NCBI GenBank assembly: GCA_038049695.1
Contig: CP142451.1
Span: forward strand, 12,832,001-12,896,000
DNA from: Cinnamomum chago
Taxonomy: Eukaryota; Streptophyta; Magnoliopsida; Laurales; Lauraceae
Reading direction: 5' to 3'
DNA length: 64,000 nt
The notes under the pieces were generated by a model that saw only the letters and a program-made list of their open reading frames with translations, ran no database searches and was not told the origin of the DNA. Made by a program: the position numbers and the translations under genes. Positions 1 to 12,800 of this stretch are shown here, one piece after another; within the stretch, counting starts at the first letter, position 1, and every line of letters starts with the position of its first letter.

Positions 1-840
1 TTTCAATCAGTCCAAGAAAAAGGTCCATATCCAGACTTTCTGGGCTGGAAGGTCCATTGGAGAGGGTTGGTTCACTCACATGAGATTTGGAAAATCCAAC
101 GTAGTTGACTCACTGAGGCTTACCCATAAGGACGTTAATCCATTATGCATGCCCCCACCACAATGATGTATTGTTACAATTAGACATTTTTAACCATCTT
201 ATCTGAGGTGACCAAGGGTACCCACCCTACTTGTCAGGATAGAAGATTCATGGTTTCAAAAAAAGTCTCCTTCAGTAAACCAGTTAGATGGGATTCTTCT
301 ATATCATTCATGCCACTGTTTTATCATTGCAGTTTTTTACCTGCATCTCACAAATATGATCCCTTGTTTTTTTTTTTTTTTTTAAATGCCAAACCGGATG
401 GGAATTACAGCATTTGGTACACTCACTTGGTATGCTTACCAAGAAAAATGAATGATTACAAATGAACTGCAAGAGCTTCACAAATGTAAGAAAGATTACA
501 AATAAAAAATTGCATGAGAAGTAGTACAAATAAAGGACTGCATGACTTGCACAAATGTGTGAATGATTACAAATAAAGAACAGCATCTAAAAATAAAGAC
601 GTGGATCAGCTCTACAAAAATGCAACCTCCTATGGGGAATTCTAGTACCTGACATGCTAACCGATATCACGTAGCCTATCAAAAAAACCTTCAAATCAAG
701 TCGACGTTTGACGCTTGCGATGAAACCACCACACGATGCCATTGCTTGAGACCTGCTGGACCAACCCACTACCATACTCACAGTCATCATGTGCAATGCA
801 CAACCCGAGTCTTGAATTGCAGTTCAATGTAAAATATCCC
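1..840. other. 3' flank of the PX-domain gene, no gene seen
   Basis: Downstream side of the minus-strand PX gene, so part of it is probably its 3' UTR. Only short frames are present. A T tract lies near position 370. The stretch at 440-590 repeats short blocks of the type 'gattacaaataaa' in a loose array. I see no coding family here. Confidence 0.6.
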
Positions 841-3800
841 CTATTCTGTTTTGAGTTCTCCAAACCTTTCTTTCTCATGGCATTGCTTGACAACATCATC
901 AAGCTCAGGGAATGCTGACAAAAGGAGCAGTTCCAGGAGGTCGAGTGCCAGTTGCTTCAAGCAAACAGGGGACTGCATAATTGAAACCAAAGCACATGTC
1001 GGAAAAGAAGACTGGAATCATAGACAAACAAATGATGGAAAGTATAACCAGACCATATTGTTCAAAAGGGAAAAACATACTTGGAGTAATAAATCAGCAC
1101 TCTTTTAAAAAAAAAAAATCATTTCAACTAAATCAAGCGAAAGCTCAACAGATTTATATGTTGCCCAAGTCAATATAGTTATGGTCTTACTAAAAACGTA
1201 AGCTAGAAGATAGATTACTTGGCAGCTGGCTAGCCGTAAGCAAGAAAAGTAAGACAACTTAGCACCTGGTTGCCTAATTCATGTCGAGTAACTAAGAATT
1301 CATAGGGAAGGGGCTTTTGCTGAGGAGGTAATATGGGGGTGAAGACTGAAGACTGAGTGAACAGTCAAGGGTAGAGATGCAAGAGGGGACCATCAAATAC
1401 TTGGAATTTATTTTTGTTGGGCCGTGGAGGTTGAGTAATCTTTTACTATAAAAGTGGGGATATTGGATGGCAGAAATTTTCATGTTAAGGTGGGCCCAAG
1501 CTGGACTTTGTGTTGTCCATATGTAGTTCAGCTTGGGCCCATCTAGGTGGGCCCCACAAAGTGTACCACATATTAAAGTATGCTGTCAACTCATAGGAAG
1601 AGATCCCCAACTTGATGGTCCCTCATAAATCTCCACTTCTGATTCTTCACTGAAAGCCCCATTCGAGAAAGTTCATTTCTTAAGAATTCCTAGGAACTAG
1701 ACAAAGTGGCTGTTAGTGAAAAAGAAAAAAAAGGAAGAAACAAAAGAAAACATTGCTGTGAAGGGGACCAAAAATTTCAAAACCTGTTCCAAGGGAGACT
1801 GGCAGTTTTTACAATATCCATCAACGTGCATACACATGCATATGATAACAGAGTATACATAGGTGTGAATTTTATTCAGAAAAAAATATAAATAATAACC
1901 TTGTAATGGCATGATATTCATGGTGAGGCCCATATTGCACTAAAGCAAACCTATATTATCAATATTCCCACATGATTGCTAATTTCCCCAAGTATCACTC
2001 TGATTGGAGTAATGTTGAGATTGGATTAAATCATGGGCATGATTAACTTGCAATTAATCCATCAAATGAGTCGCAGTGACGCACCCAATGGCATGATAAA
2101 ACCCAATGTGAAAATTAATTTGATCAGAGTGATATTTATCAACAGGAGGTCAATTTCCTATATTTACTTTGGTTAACGTGGACCACACTGCACCAGAATA
2201 AAGCATCAGAGTGAAGGTTTTCAAATATTACAAAGGTGAAGGTGGTCTGAATGGAATTATGATAGTGATAAATTGCGGCAGCAGCAAAGTTGGGAAATCA
2301 AATAGACACATAGGTGGCTTGAAACTCGGTATCCGGTATGGAGATTTAAAAAAAAATGAATTGCATGTTCAACGCAAAAGACAAAAGATCACCTGAAGAA
2401 AAAAGTAGATGTCTGCGGCACTCCGTTCATACTCCTTACGACCAACAAGCCCTACAAGAGCAGATGGTGCATTATCTGCAGGCCCAAACCAAAATAAAAA
2501 ACACATTAGAAGGAGAGTAAATGGGGAAGTATCACTTCATAGAGATGGAAACAAGTATAAACACAAGATGTCAGTTGGCAAGTACTAAGCAATCAAACAT
2601 ACAGAAATAAATGCAAGAACAGTATAGTATCAACAGAGAAAGAAAACAATGTACAGTTAATTAGTGATATGTAATTTTTGGTCTTTGCAAAAAAGAAACT
2701 TTTCAATTTATACATAATATATCCAAGCCAAATTCAAACACAGATCAACCTTGATCTAATATAAAAAAAATGGTTTAGCGAACTCCAAGAATAGAGTGCA
2801 AAGGTGGTCCATAAGAAGATAGCCTCTAATGAACTACGGCAATGTTCCTGAGCCAGGTCATCTAATTACACTCTGATTCCACGAATATGCCAATAATTGA
2901 ACAGAAAATCTTGGTTGTATGCGGTACTGACACAAGATGTCAGTTCACTGTTACAAGATGATGCATGGTGATCGGAAACTATGATGGCTGCAGTTTTACT
3001 CCATACTATTTCGTTATGTGAGAACAGTAGAAAGTAGCAATATCACATTGTTATCTGCATCTTTTAGTAATGAGGCAATCGGAAATATTTGAAAATATGA
3101 AGACTTTCTAAATGTTCATTCTCTTCTGTGAGATCTACATGAGTAAATTAGAACTGATGCTTTTGGAGAAAGTAGTCTAGAATCTAGACCAAAATTACAG
3201 TAACATCCCATGCGTGTTAAACAGTGTGGCACAAAAAGAACAAGCAAAATTGTCATATGATATGAGATAAAAGAAATGCACTGCCTGCTCCATAAGAAAG
3301 TGAAAACGAAAAACAGCATTCTCAATGGAAAGTGAACTTACCAACAATTAGTTCACGAACAAAATTTGCACGTCGAACAGCCTCTTGTTCTTGTTGTTCA
3401 TCAGTCAAAAAGTTGTCTGCTGTTTCATTGTTTTTCTGAACCTCCATCTCAGGTGGATCCAACCGACTGCTTCGTGAATTTTGAGACTGAATTACAGATG
3501 AGGGTGGGTTCTGACGACTTGGATGTTTGGTTATGAAGATGCCATCTGGCCAAAGGATCTATCCAATTATGTATACAACAGATCAGAACATTCAACCATG
3601 CTGGAGAGAAAAGAAGGATTTATGGACAAATTCAATAAAAATTATGATGTAAGAAACCTACAAGAACATCTTGCCAAATTAACTGCTCCTACTACTTTCC
3701 GAAGACCATCTTGCCAGTCAACTCTTGTCAGATATAGAAGGCCATGAAGAAATTATAAAATGGTGGGTAACTTATCCACCATTAAATATTTTATTTAACA

Positions 3801-6800
3801 AAATGTGAGAGAAAACAAAAAAAATGAAAAAAAAAATATTTTCTGTGTAGGTGTAGATCTCATAATATCTTTCATACAAAAGAAGGCATTCCTTAAGCTG
3901 CATTCCTAGCAGTGTGGGTAACGAAGCTGAAATCACAGATCTCTTGGTATAAAAAATGTGGCCTCACTTGCATCCTTCAGTGCTTAGATGAATAAGTGAG
4001 GGCATGGGTATTGCAAGACAAGCAAAAAGGCAGAGTCATCAATTAGGAGACAAATTTCACCTACAGGACTGGCTCCTACAAAGTGATTAAATAGGATAAA
4101 ACCCACTTTTCTGTAGGTAAGAGCAGTCTATAGCACACATGGTATCAAACATGCTACAGTTGTACACTGCCTAAAATAAAATTTGGGACTACACTGATTT
4201 CCACACACCACATGTCAAAAGGGAATGAGTGTCATTGCAAGACCAATAAAATGCATATTCATCAATTATGAGCAAGATCCACCCACAGAACCGGCTCTAT
4301 TGGTCATAGAAGAGGATAAGATACTTTCCTCTGTAGATAAGAGCAGTGTAAAGCATGCTTGTGTCAAACACACTGTAGTCTGTACACTCAAAATTTTGGG
4401 ACTACACTACTTCCCTGACAGCTGGTAAACGGGTTGGGCAACTCATGCACAAACTTGGATACTAATAGACTTCATGACTTACACTTGAGGTTCCATGTTA
4501 ACTCCAAAAGGAATCTCATCCTTGGTCACATAAGTGATCTAGGGGGTGGCTCATAACATCATATCCTATCAACCACTAGTAAAACGCAATCTGACTCAAC
4601 TTGGGTATATTTCTCCACTAGCCAGTAGTGAGGGCTGATCTTAGTATCTTACTGTCCAAGAAACAGGCCTCACCTGTTAAAGTGCCATAAACACAAACGA
4701 TACTGATGAACATAACCACCTAGTGCATTCTCCCTTTATTACACTTATATCCTTAAGAGGTGAACTAGTGAACTAGGAATAATCATAAGGAATGATGATA
4801 AGTGATCTAGGGGGTGGCTCATAACATCATATCCTATCAACCACTAGTAAAACGCAATCTGACTCAACTTGGGTATATTTCTCCACTAGCCAGTAGTGAG
4901 GGCTGATCTTAGTATCTTACTGTCCAAGAAACGGGCCTCACCTGTTAAAGTGCCATAAACACAAATGATACTGATGAACATAACCACCTAGTGCATTCTC
5001 CCTTTATTACACTTATATCCTTAAGAGGTGAACTAGTGAACTAGGAATAATCATAAGGAATGATGATCCATGGCCTTCAAATAATCACTACACAATGCAA
5101 TTAATCTTCACAAATGCATAAAACAGAAATCCTTTATGAAGTCTGATGTTCCCCTACTCCTTTTCTTTTGGAAATGGTAACAATATTTTTCTGCAACAAA
5201 AACAACAACCAGGACAACTCCAAAGTAAGGAAGGCAACCCAAACCACCCAAAAAACCAAAAGCTACGTCAAAACACCACTCAACCAACAAAAAAAATTCG
5301 ATCATAAAACCAAAATAACAAATTAACTCATCCCACCAACCCTAGCTATGAAATCATCGCCATGAAAACAAATAAAAAACTACATTACACAACTACTAAA
5401 GTTCATTCCATTAAGAGCTATATATCGAATATAATTAATCAACTGCTCATTTCCCTTTCCCTTCTGTTTTCTTTTCAGATATCTCCTTCTCTCTATCTTT
5501 ATTCAAAAATCCCTTAACAAATAACCAAATATCATCTTCATTTTTACCACAAGATGCTCCTAGACCTTGACCAATAGCCAACATCTCTTATTTTCGTTCT
5601 TTCATCCTTAGCACCAATAAAATTTTGTAGCTCCACATCACAATAATCTTCACTTTCAGTGTCGTCGGGTCACTTTAATTTAGCAATCATGTTCTGTTTC
5701 CAAGATGAAAGAAGACCATCTTTACTCCCTGTAAAATCAATATTTCTAGAACAAACTGCCAAACCATTTTCCGAAGAACTTCCTTCGTTTTAATAATAGA
5801 ATCCCCCGTAATTTCACCAATTTCGAGAACTCTTCCTCATCCTGCTTCCTGACAGACAACCCAGAGTCCTTAACCTTATCACTCCCAACCTTATCTGAAA
5901 ATTTAATCAACCCAATAGCAATTCTGAATGACCCTCACAAGAATCAGCATTCTCTCCCAGATCTCCATCAGAACATCCAGCCAATTAAAGGCAGCAAACT
6001 GATCCAAATAAATAATTTCCTGGAAAATATCCACTAGTTCTCGTCCAAATTGTATCTCGGCAAAAGATTCCTGCTGGCAATTTGATTCAACTTCATTTAC
6101 TTTCGTAACAACTATTAGACATTGCAAAGCTGCTTGAGCCTGAGCATAAAGCTGAATTTGATGTCCTTGATGATCATCTATGTGATTTGGCCTCAACTGA
6201 ACTTCAAACTCAACCAGTTGGCCTTACTAGACTCAAATCTGAGCCACCACAGTGAGCCTGTGATGGCTTAATATCCTATTGGGCCTTCTTTGGTGTTAAA
6301 ACTGGTCTAGTCCCACTCTTTCAAATGAATTTATAACAAGTATCATATATTTGCACCCTGAAATGAACCCTGAGTGATATAGCCTTGGTCTTATATACAT
6401 GTCTCTAAGAGAGGGAAAAACAAAAAAAAAACAAAAATGATCCCATTGTTTCTCACCTGATTGTGCATTTTATGGGTAAATGATAAATTTTATGAATTCA
6501 ACTTATTTGATGAAACAACATCTCATCAAGTGCGAATTTAAGCAGCATTGTTTCAGCTTTTTAATGTGTCACTGCCTTAAATATATATATATATATATAT
6601 ATATTGGTGATCTCAAATAATATCAATAAGGATTTGGGGGTGCACCTGCTCAAGCTGCTTGATAACAGAAGCAATTACTGAACCCTTTCTGAGCAGCTGA
6701 ATTTTCTCAATTAGCCAGTCATCAAAAGCATCACCCATCCCAAGTTGCAATACCTGTTTTGCTATCCAAAAGGCCTGGCGTCTACAAAGCAAAATACAAA

Positions 6801-9800
6801 TATCAGGAATTTATGAGTAAAAGGAAATCCTGATAGCATTTCAATAACAAGTGAAAATAAATTCAAGTGACACAAGAAACAGCCTTTCTTCTAATTTTTG
6901 TGCACCATACCTGATCCAACCTCCATCTTGAAGCTGGAAAATGACATCCACCAAATCTAACAAAGGAAGACTAAGATTTGGAGGCACCCACTGCATTAAA
7001 GAAGTATGTATCATCAAAATTACGTACATGATTGCCAATACAAAGCAGTCAAACATTGTGGAAGGGATAAGCTGTACCTTCCTATCAGATATGGGCTTTG
7101 CTGCAATGAGAACAACTCTCATGGGAATATGTGATCACAATACGAGGGGGATGGAAAGATGTATCTTGGTAGGCCCCAGATATCATACTTGGGATCACTC
7201 CTATGCCCCTAACCCCTTATTCATGACTCCGTGACCCACTTGTTTCGCGGCTTTATATTTATACAAAAATCCTGACCCTTCATCCAAAGGCCCACTCTAT
7301 TTAATGGTTGTAAACCATAGGATCCAATGACTATTTGGGTGTGTGGGGGTGGGGTCTCATGTGTGTGATCTATTTAGATAGACCATCAAGTAGGCCCTAC
7401 TATGAGGTGTGCACCAAAAAAAGGGTGTGCATTGGAAAACACACAAAATAATTTTCAAGTGCGGCCAGTGCGCAAGGCAAGCATCTGATTGTGGGGCCCA
7501 ATGGACAATGATTTTCAAGTGTGGCCGGTGTGCACGGTAAGGACCTAATTATGGGGCCCAATGGACAATAATTTTCTGTGTGGCCGGTGCGCACAGTAAG
7601 CACCTAATTGTGCAGCCCATGAAGGCCCACTGATGATCCATCCTAGGGTCCACAAAACCAGGACCTCCCCTGATAGGCACCAATCCCATGGTTCTACACC
7701 CATCCAAATGGCCAGCCATTGGATAAGGTGATTTTTTTTCATATACATGTACATAAAGCTGTTGAAACTTGTGGGCCCTCGATCAAGGGGCCCACATGAT
7801 CATGTGAGCCCATGTCACTGTACATTGATGGGGGATCGAAACAATCCCATCTCTAGGTGGGGCCCCCCACAGAGGTGCGCACAAGCTTCCCTTGTGTGCA
7901 ATACAACTTTGTGTGTGTAGATTGATGATCCAGTGCACATGATGCGCATGGTTCTTATGGTGCACACCACCCAGTGAGGCCCACCTAATCATCCATCCGA
8001 GTGGACCACAAAATTGGGATCCCCCTTATAATCACTGGATTTTAGGGTTTACACCCATCCGAATGGACTGGACCATTGGATCAACTTTTTTTTTAATATA
8101 AATACATTGAAACTTGTGGGTCGTTAATCAAGGGGTTAAGATGATCAGGTTGGCACCCAGTTTTGTATGCAGGTAGGGCCCACCCAGATCTTCCAATCCC
8201 CTAGTCCCGTCCCCAAGTAGGCTCCACAGCAATGTGTGCCTCGTAATATTCGCATGCATCTACCTCACACGGAGCTTACCATGTGAGGTAGCATGTGGGG
8301 CCTACCTGATCACCGATCCATATGGACGATCCCCCCGCCACCCCCACCGCCACGCACGCATCCCTTAAATATTGTGACTGGATTCCACAAACCTGCACCT
8401 ATCTGTTGGGACCAGACCATTGGATCGAGTGATTCGAGTCTCAGAAAGGATTTTTAGATATAAAGCAATTAAACTTGTGGGCCATGCATCAAGGGGTTAT
8501 GATCATCACAATGATTGAAATTTGACACTTGGGTTCGTCCCATCTCACATGGATCTTTCCATACCCACCCTTCCCTAATCTGTTGGGCACCAGGAGGGCC
8601 TCAACAGCATCTACCTTGCACGGTGAATGTGCAAGGTGGATGCACAGGACCATGGCATATACAATTGTCTCTAAAATAATTAACACCAACTAAAATAATG
8701 ATATTGATAGCCATTTAGAAAATAATGATAATATGGCAGTTATTTAACCAGCATATAAAAGCCATTACCTCAGTAGGAAGTGTTGGGTCAGCACCATCAA
8801 GATGTAACAATGATACATCTTCTGTTCTATCAGGCACTCCTGAAACTTTTAAAGGTTTAGCAGATTTAATGAAAGAGGCATTCTTTTTCCACCTTCCATC
8901 TGAATCACTCCCTGAATGATCCTCAGTCAGATTTTCATACTCCTTTCCAGGGTTTTTCCTTGAGAAATGCTCTGTACTTCGATTTATTGAATGCAAACTA
9001 TCCGGTGCACAGGCCTGCTTCATTTGCGAAGTAGTTCCCTTGTGTTTGATACCTAAATGTTCTCCCTGAGAGAATAACTGTTTAGTTGTAGCTTCCATTG
9101 AACTTTGAATCTTCTTTGGACTCTTGTCGTAAGGCTTATTATCTACTTTGACTACAAAAAATCCATCAAAAAATAAGGATATCATTTATTGGAATAGGTA
9201 AGCATAAAAAGAAATTAGAGAAGCCCATAATTATCCTAGAAAACACCAACTCACCTAATAGCGTTTCAATGATAGATAGCGAATTTGAGAACAAGTAAGT
9301 CTGCACAATATAGAAGGAATTATGTATTTTTAGGAAGAAAAATTGATAGTTAACTAGACAAAAGGAAAAATGAGAAGAATATCAAACCTGGGAATCTACA
9401 CTAAGGAAATCCCATACTTCTATTGATTCTGATAATGTTGGAAGCCGAAGTAGCTTCTGAGATGTGTTACAGTGAAGAGTCATTGATTGATCAGCAACCA
9501 AATCATTACAAGATTAAAACACATCCAATATTCAAAGGTGCTAGAATGAGGTGTCATGTACATAAAAAGACTCTTTCTAATTACCGTGTAAGGAACAAAA
9601 GAAATAAATCTATGCAGCCACTTTTAAGAGGGTACACTTCATTTGAACATTGCAACCATTGATTAAACCAGGATGGTTGCAAAGTTGCATTGTGGTTTCA
9701 ATGGCAGCCTTCCCAACTAAAGAAAAGCAATTTTCTCAGGTCATTTCAATCATAATAAGTTGCAATCACTAGAATTATACTCTAGACGGATGTGAGATCC

Positions 9801-12800
9801 AACAATGAATTTTTAAATTACATCCAACCTCTCTTTAGTATAATGTTAAATATGCTTTTTTTTTTATACACAAAATAACCTGAACAGAATTGTTCAAGCA
9901 GAAGAATTATGGTCATTAGAGAATTAAAATACAATCCACCATTAGGTAGCTTTCAACACATACTCAAATATTAGAAGCATTAATTCAACTATCAATTTGC
10001 TTAAGTAAGGATTGAGTATAAGACCTTCAAGTATGCGTCAAGCAATATACACCTTTCATGAACAACAGAGGCATCTAAACCTGATGAGAGAAAGTGTTTG
10101 GGTGGCAAACTAAGATTGTACTCCGAAAAATCTTTAAGACGGCGATGTAGCTCCTCAAAATGACGGAACCTAATAAAATCATATACATAAATCAGGCTAT
10201 ATAGATTTTTTTTTTTAAGATAGAATATTACTGACTAGTGAATGACAGTATGACACAACAAAGCATAATCATTGAATGAAGTGTAACTGCATTAGAAGTA
10301 CTTAACACAGAGTAACAAAATTAAATGAAGAAACCAATGAAGGGTAAAAGGGAAAGTTTACTATATTATGTGTAGCACCTTCTTTTGACTGACCAGCTAT
10401 TGTTATCTGCATCTATCACAGAGATGGAATACACTGCAAATGTTCTAGAACCACTCCTGACAAAGTTGGCACCCAGTACCTGAAACAGGAAATGAGCACA
10501 CAACTTTCGTGCAATCAGTATACTACATGGCACCCAACACTTACAGTAATCAAAAGAAAGAGAAAACCTGGAGCTTTATCAGAAACTAACCTCACATCTC
10601 AACTTTAGCAATGAACCAGCCAACACAGAGTTCTTGTTAGTCTTCACAGATGAATTACAAGCATTAGATGTAGAAATAGACGGTATAGATGAAGATGTGG
10701 CTGCTCCACTATGAACTCTACCCAAGTTTTCCAAGTCTGTACCATCACTAGATTCTTCCACATTTGTATCATGTTTTGATGCATTAAGTATCTCTTGGCC
10801 GTCTTTTAGCAAGAGGGTTCTTCTTTGAACCTCTTGCCACATGGACACTTTTTGACGACTGGGCCTGGACCTTTTCCTTCCTAAAAAATTACTCTTATCG
10901 CTCCTTGACTGATTGCCTTCAGAATTTTCAAGAGGATGCCGGATATGTGAAACTGCAGTTTTTCTGTTATTTTTACTATCCCAAACTTTGGTTACAGGAG
11001 AATCAAGTGTCACTCTGCTTTCCTCATCTTCACTTGTACAAGAGCTATCACTCTGCAGTTCATTCTCCTCTGAATGCATTGGATCATGTTCTGCTTTCTC
11101 TTGAAATGACTCTACTAGATTTTGACCTGAGATGTTCCCATCAATATGGGTATATGAGTTTCCCACCAAGTGTGGATCCATATGATGAGACACCTTCAAA
11201 TAATCAATAGTATGATTACTCTCTAACTGTGAATTCTGCGCAGTTTGCCTGACTGACTCATTTTCACCTTCCTTCTTTTTGTAATTTCGCCCTTTTGTCC
11301 ACATATTTTCCAAATGCTCCGGAGCAAGTACTTGAGTTTTTCTTTGGGAAATAATATCTAAAATCTTCCCCCACTTTCCAACTGGCCGTTTTGCCGCAAC
11401 GTTTTTTCCCTTACTCAATTGAGAATCCGAACTTAAAGAACCACTAGGATGAGATGACTGAGAACCATTAGATAAAGGGTTCGACTTGGTGGGATGCAAT
11501 TCATGATTCACAGGGATCACTCTATGAGATGACTGAGAACCATTAGATAAAGGTGTTCTGTTAGAAATGTTTGTCATGGGTTCATCCGAAATAATTTCAG
11601 AATGATTGTTTTTCAACTGTACAAGTTCGACTCCTTTATTAGAAGGGTCCAGGAACACAGAAAAATTATCAGATGAAGTCCTGGAAGATAGCTTGGTTTG
11701 AGATGCAGCTTGTGCTGAGGGTGCAACTCCTTTATCAGTCTTGCTTGTAATAGAAAGGACCAAAGATTCAATCCTTTCATTAATAAACCTGCCATAATAG
11801 TCCAGAATGATGACAAATAAAAGTGAAAAGGCAACAAAAGAGTAAGTAAAACAAGCACAAAAACAACCACCACCACCTTGGGCAAGCCAAATTCAAGACA
11901 GGCTGCATCACTGCACATGCAAGAAGGTCCCTAACAATATAACAGAAAAAAGAACATTGCAGGTCTTCGGGCTCAAAAGTTAAAGGGATAAGTCCACCCA
12001 TCAAATGTTGCAACACCTAGAAAAGTAAAGACATGCAAAATCATCATCAGTTTGACAGTAGAGGGACTTCCTTAACAAACTCCCTTTGAATCAATACAGA
12101 CAAGATATAACATTTTATTTGCTACACTAGAGATTCAAACTCATGCACTCTACTCACACGTCACGTCCCTAGCCAGCTGAGCTATAGCTGAGGGACAACA
12201 AGATATAACATTGCTTGGTCATTTAATGCTAAGAAAATCAGGTGCCCAACCTTGTGCTCAGCTTCAGCGGAAAACAGAGCTGGATGCAACTTGTTCTCAG
12301 AAGCCAGAATTGTCTTTAATTGTGCATCATGATGACTAGTAAGTAGTTTCTGTGACTTGTGATTTCCAATCTTCTCTCGAAATGAGCGATAAAGCTCCAA
12401 GTTACTGCAAATGACATTGATAATATCCCTGCAAGATCTCAAGTTAATGGATAACTACAGAAAATAAATCTCAAAGTAAAAGCAACTAAAAAAAAAAAAC
12501 TGTAAGACCAAAACCTGGTAAGAAGATTGATAAGATTTACATCTCGAGCACGAAATGAAACTTCTCCAAGGACACCGTTAATGATCTGCACCAGCTCCTC
12601 TGGACCATCCTTATCAGGTGTTAAGTGGGAGTACCAGAGATCAGTGACCCACTCAGAAACTATATGTCTGGTGAACTGATCAATCGCTGGCACCACAATA
12701 GGAGAATTCACCTTTAATCTCCAGTTCAGCTTTTCTAGGTGAACCTTGGCGGCATCAAGAGTCTTCTTTTGACAAAATTTATTGGCTGAGGCTGGTTTTC

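Noticed and set aside
5903..6196. 97-residue minus frame in PX-gene intron 12
   Set aside because: Could be worn LINE ORF1 material, but no diagnostic motif could be placed.
7451..7620. Possible CRISPR-like array (60-bp repeats)
   Set aside because: Units are directly abutting with no unique spacers and the genome is a plant; it is an ordinary tandem repeat.
12120..12200. Functional tRNA gene
   Set aside because: A and B boxes are present in part, but acceptor and T stems do not pair fully and a related worn copy exists.
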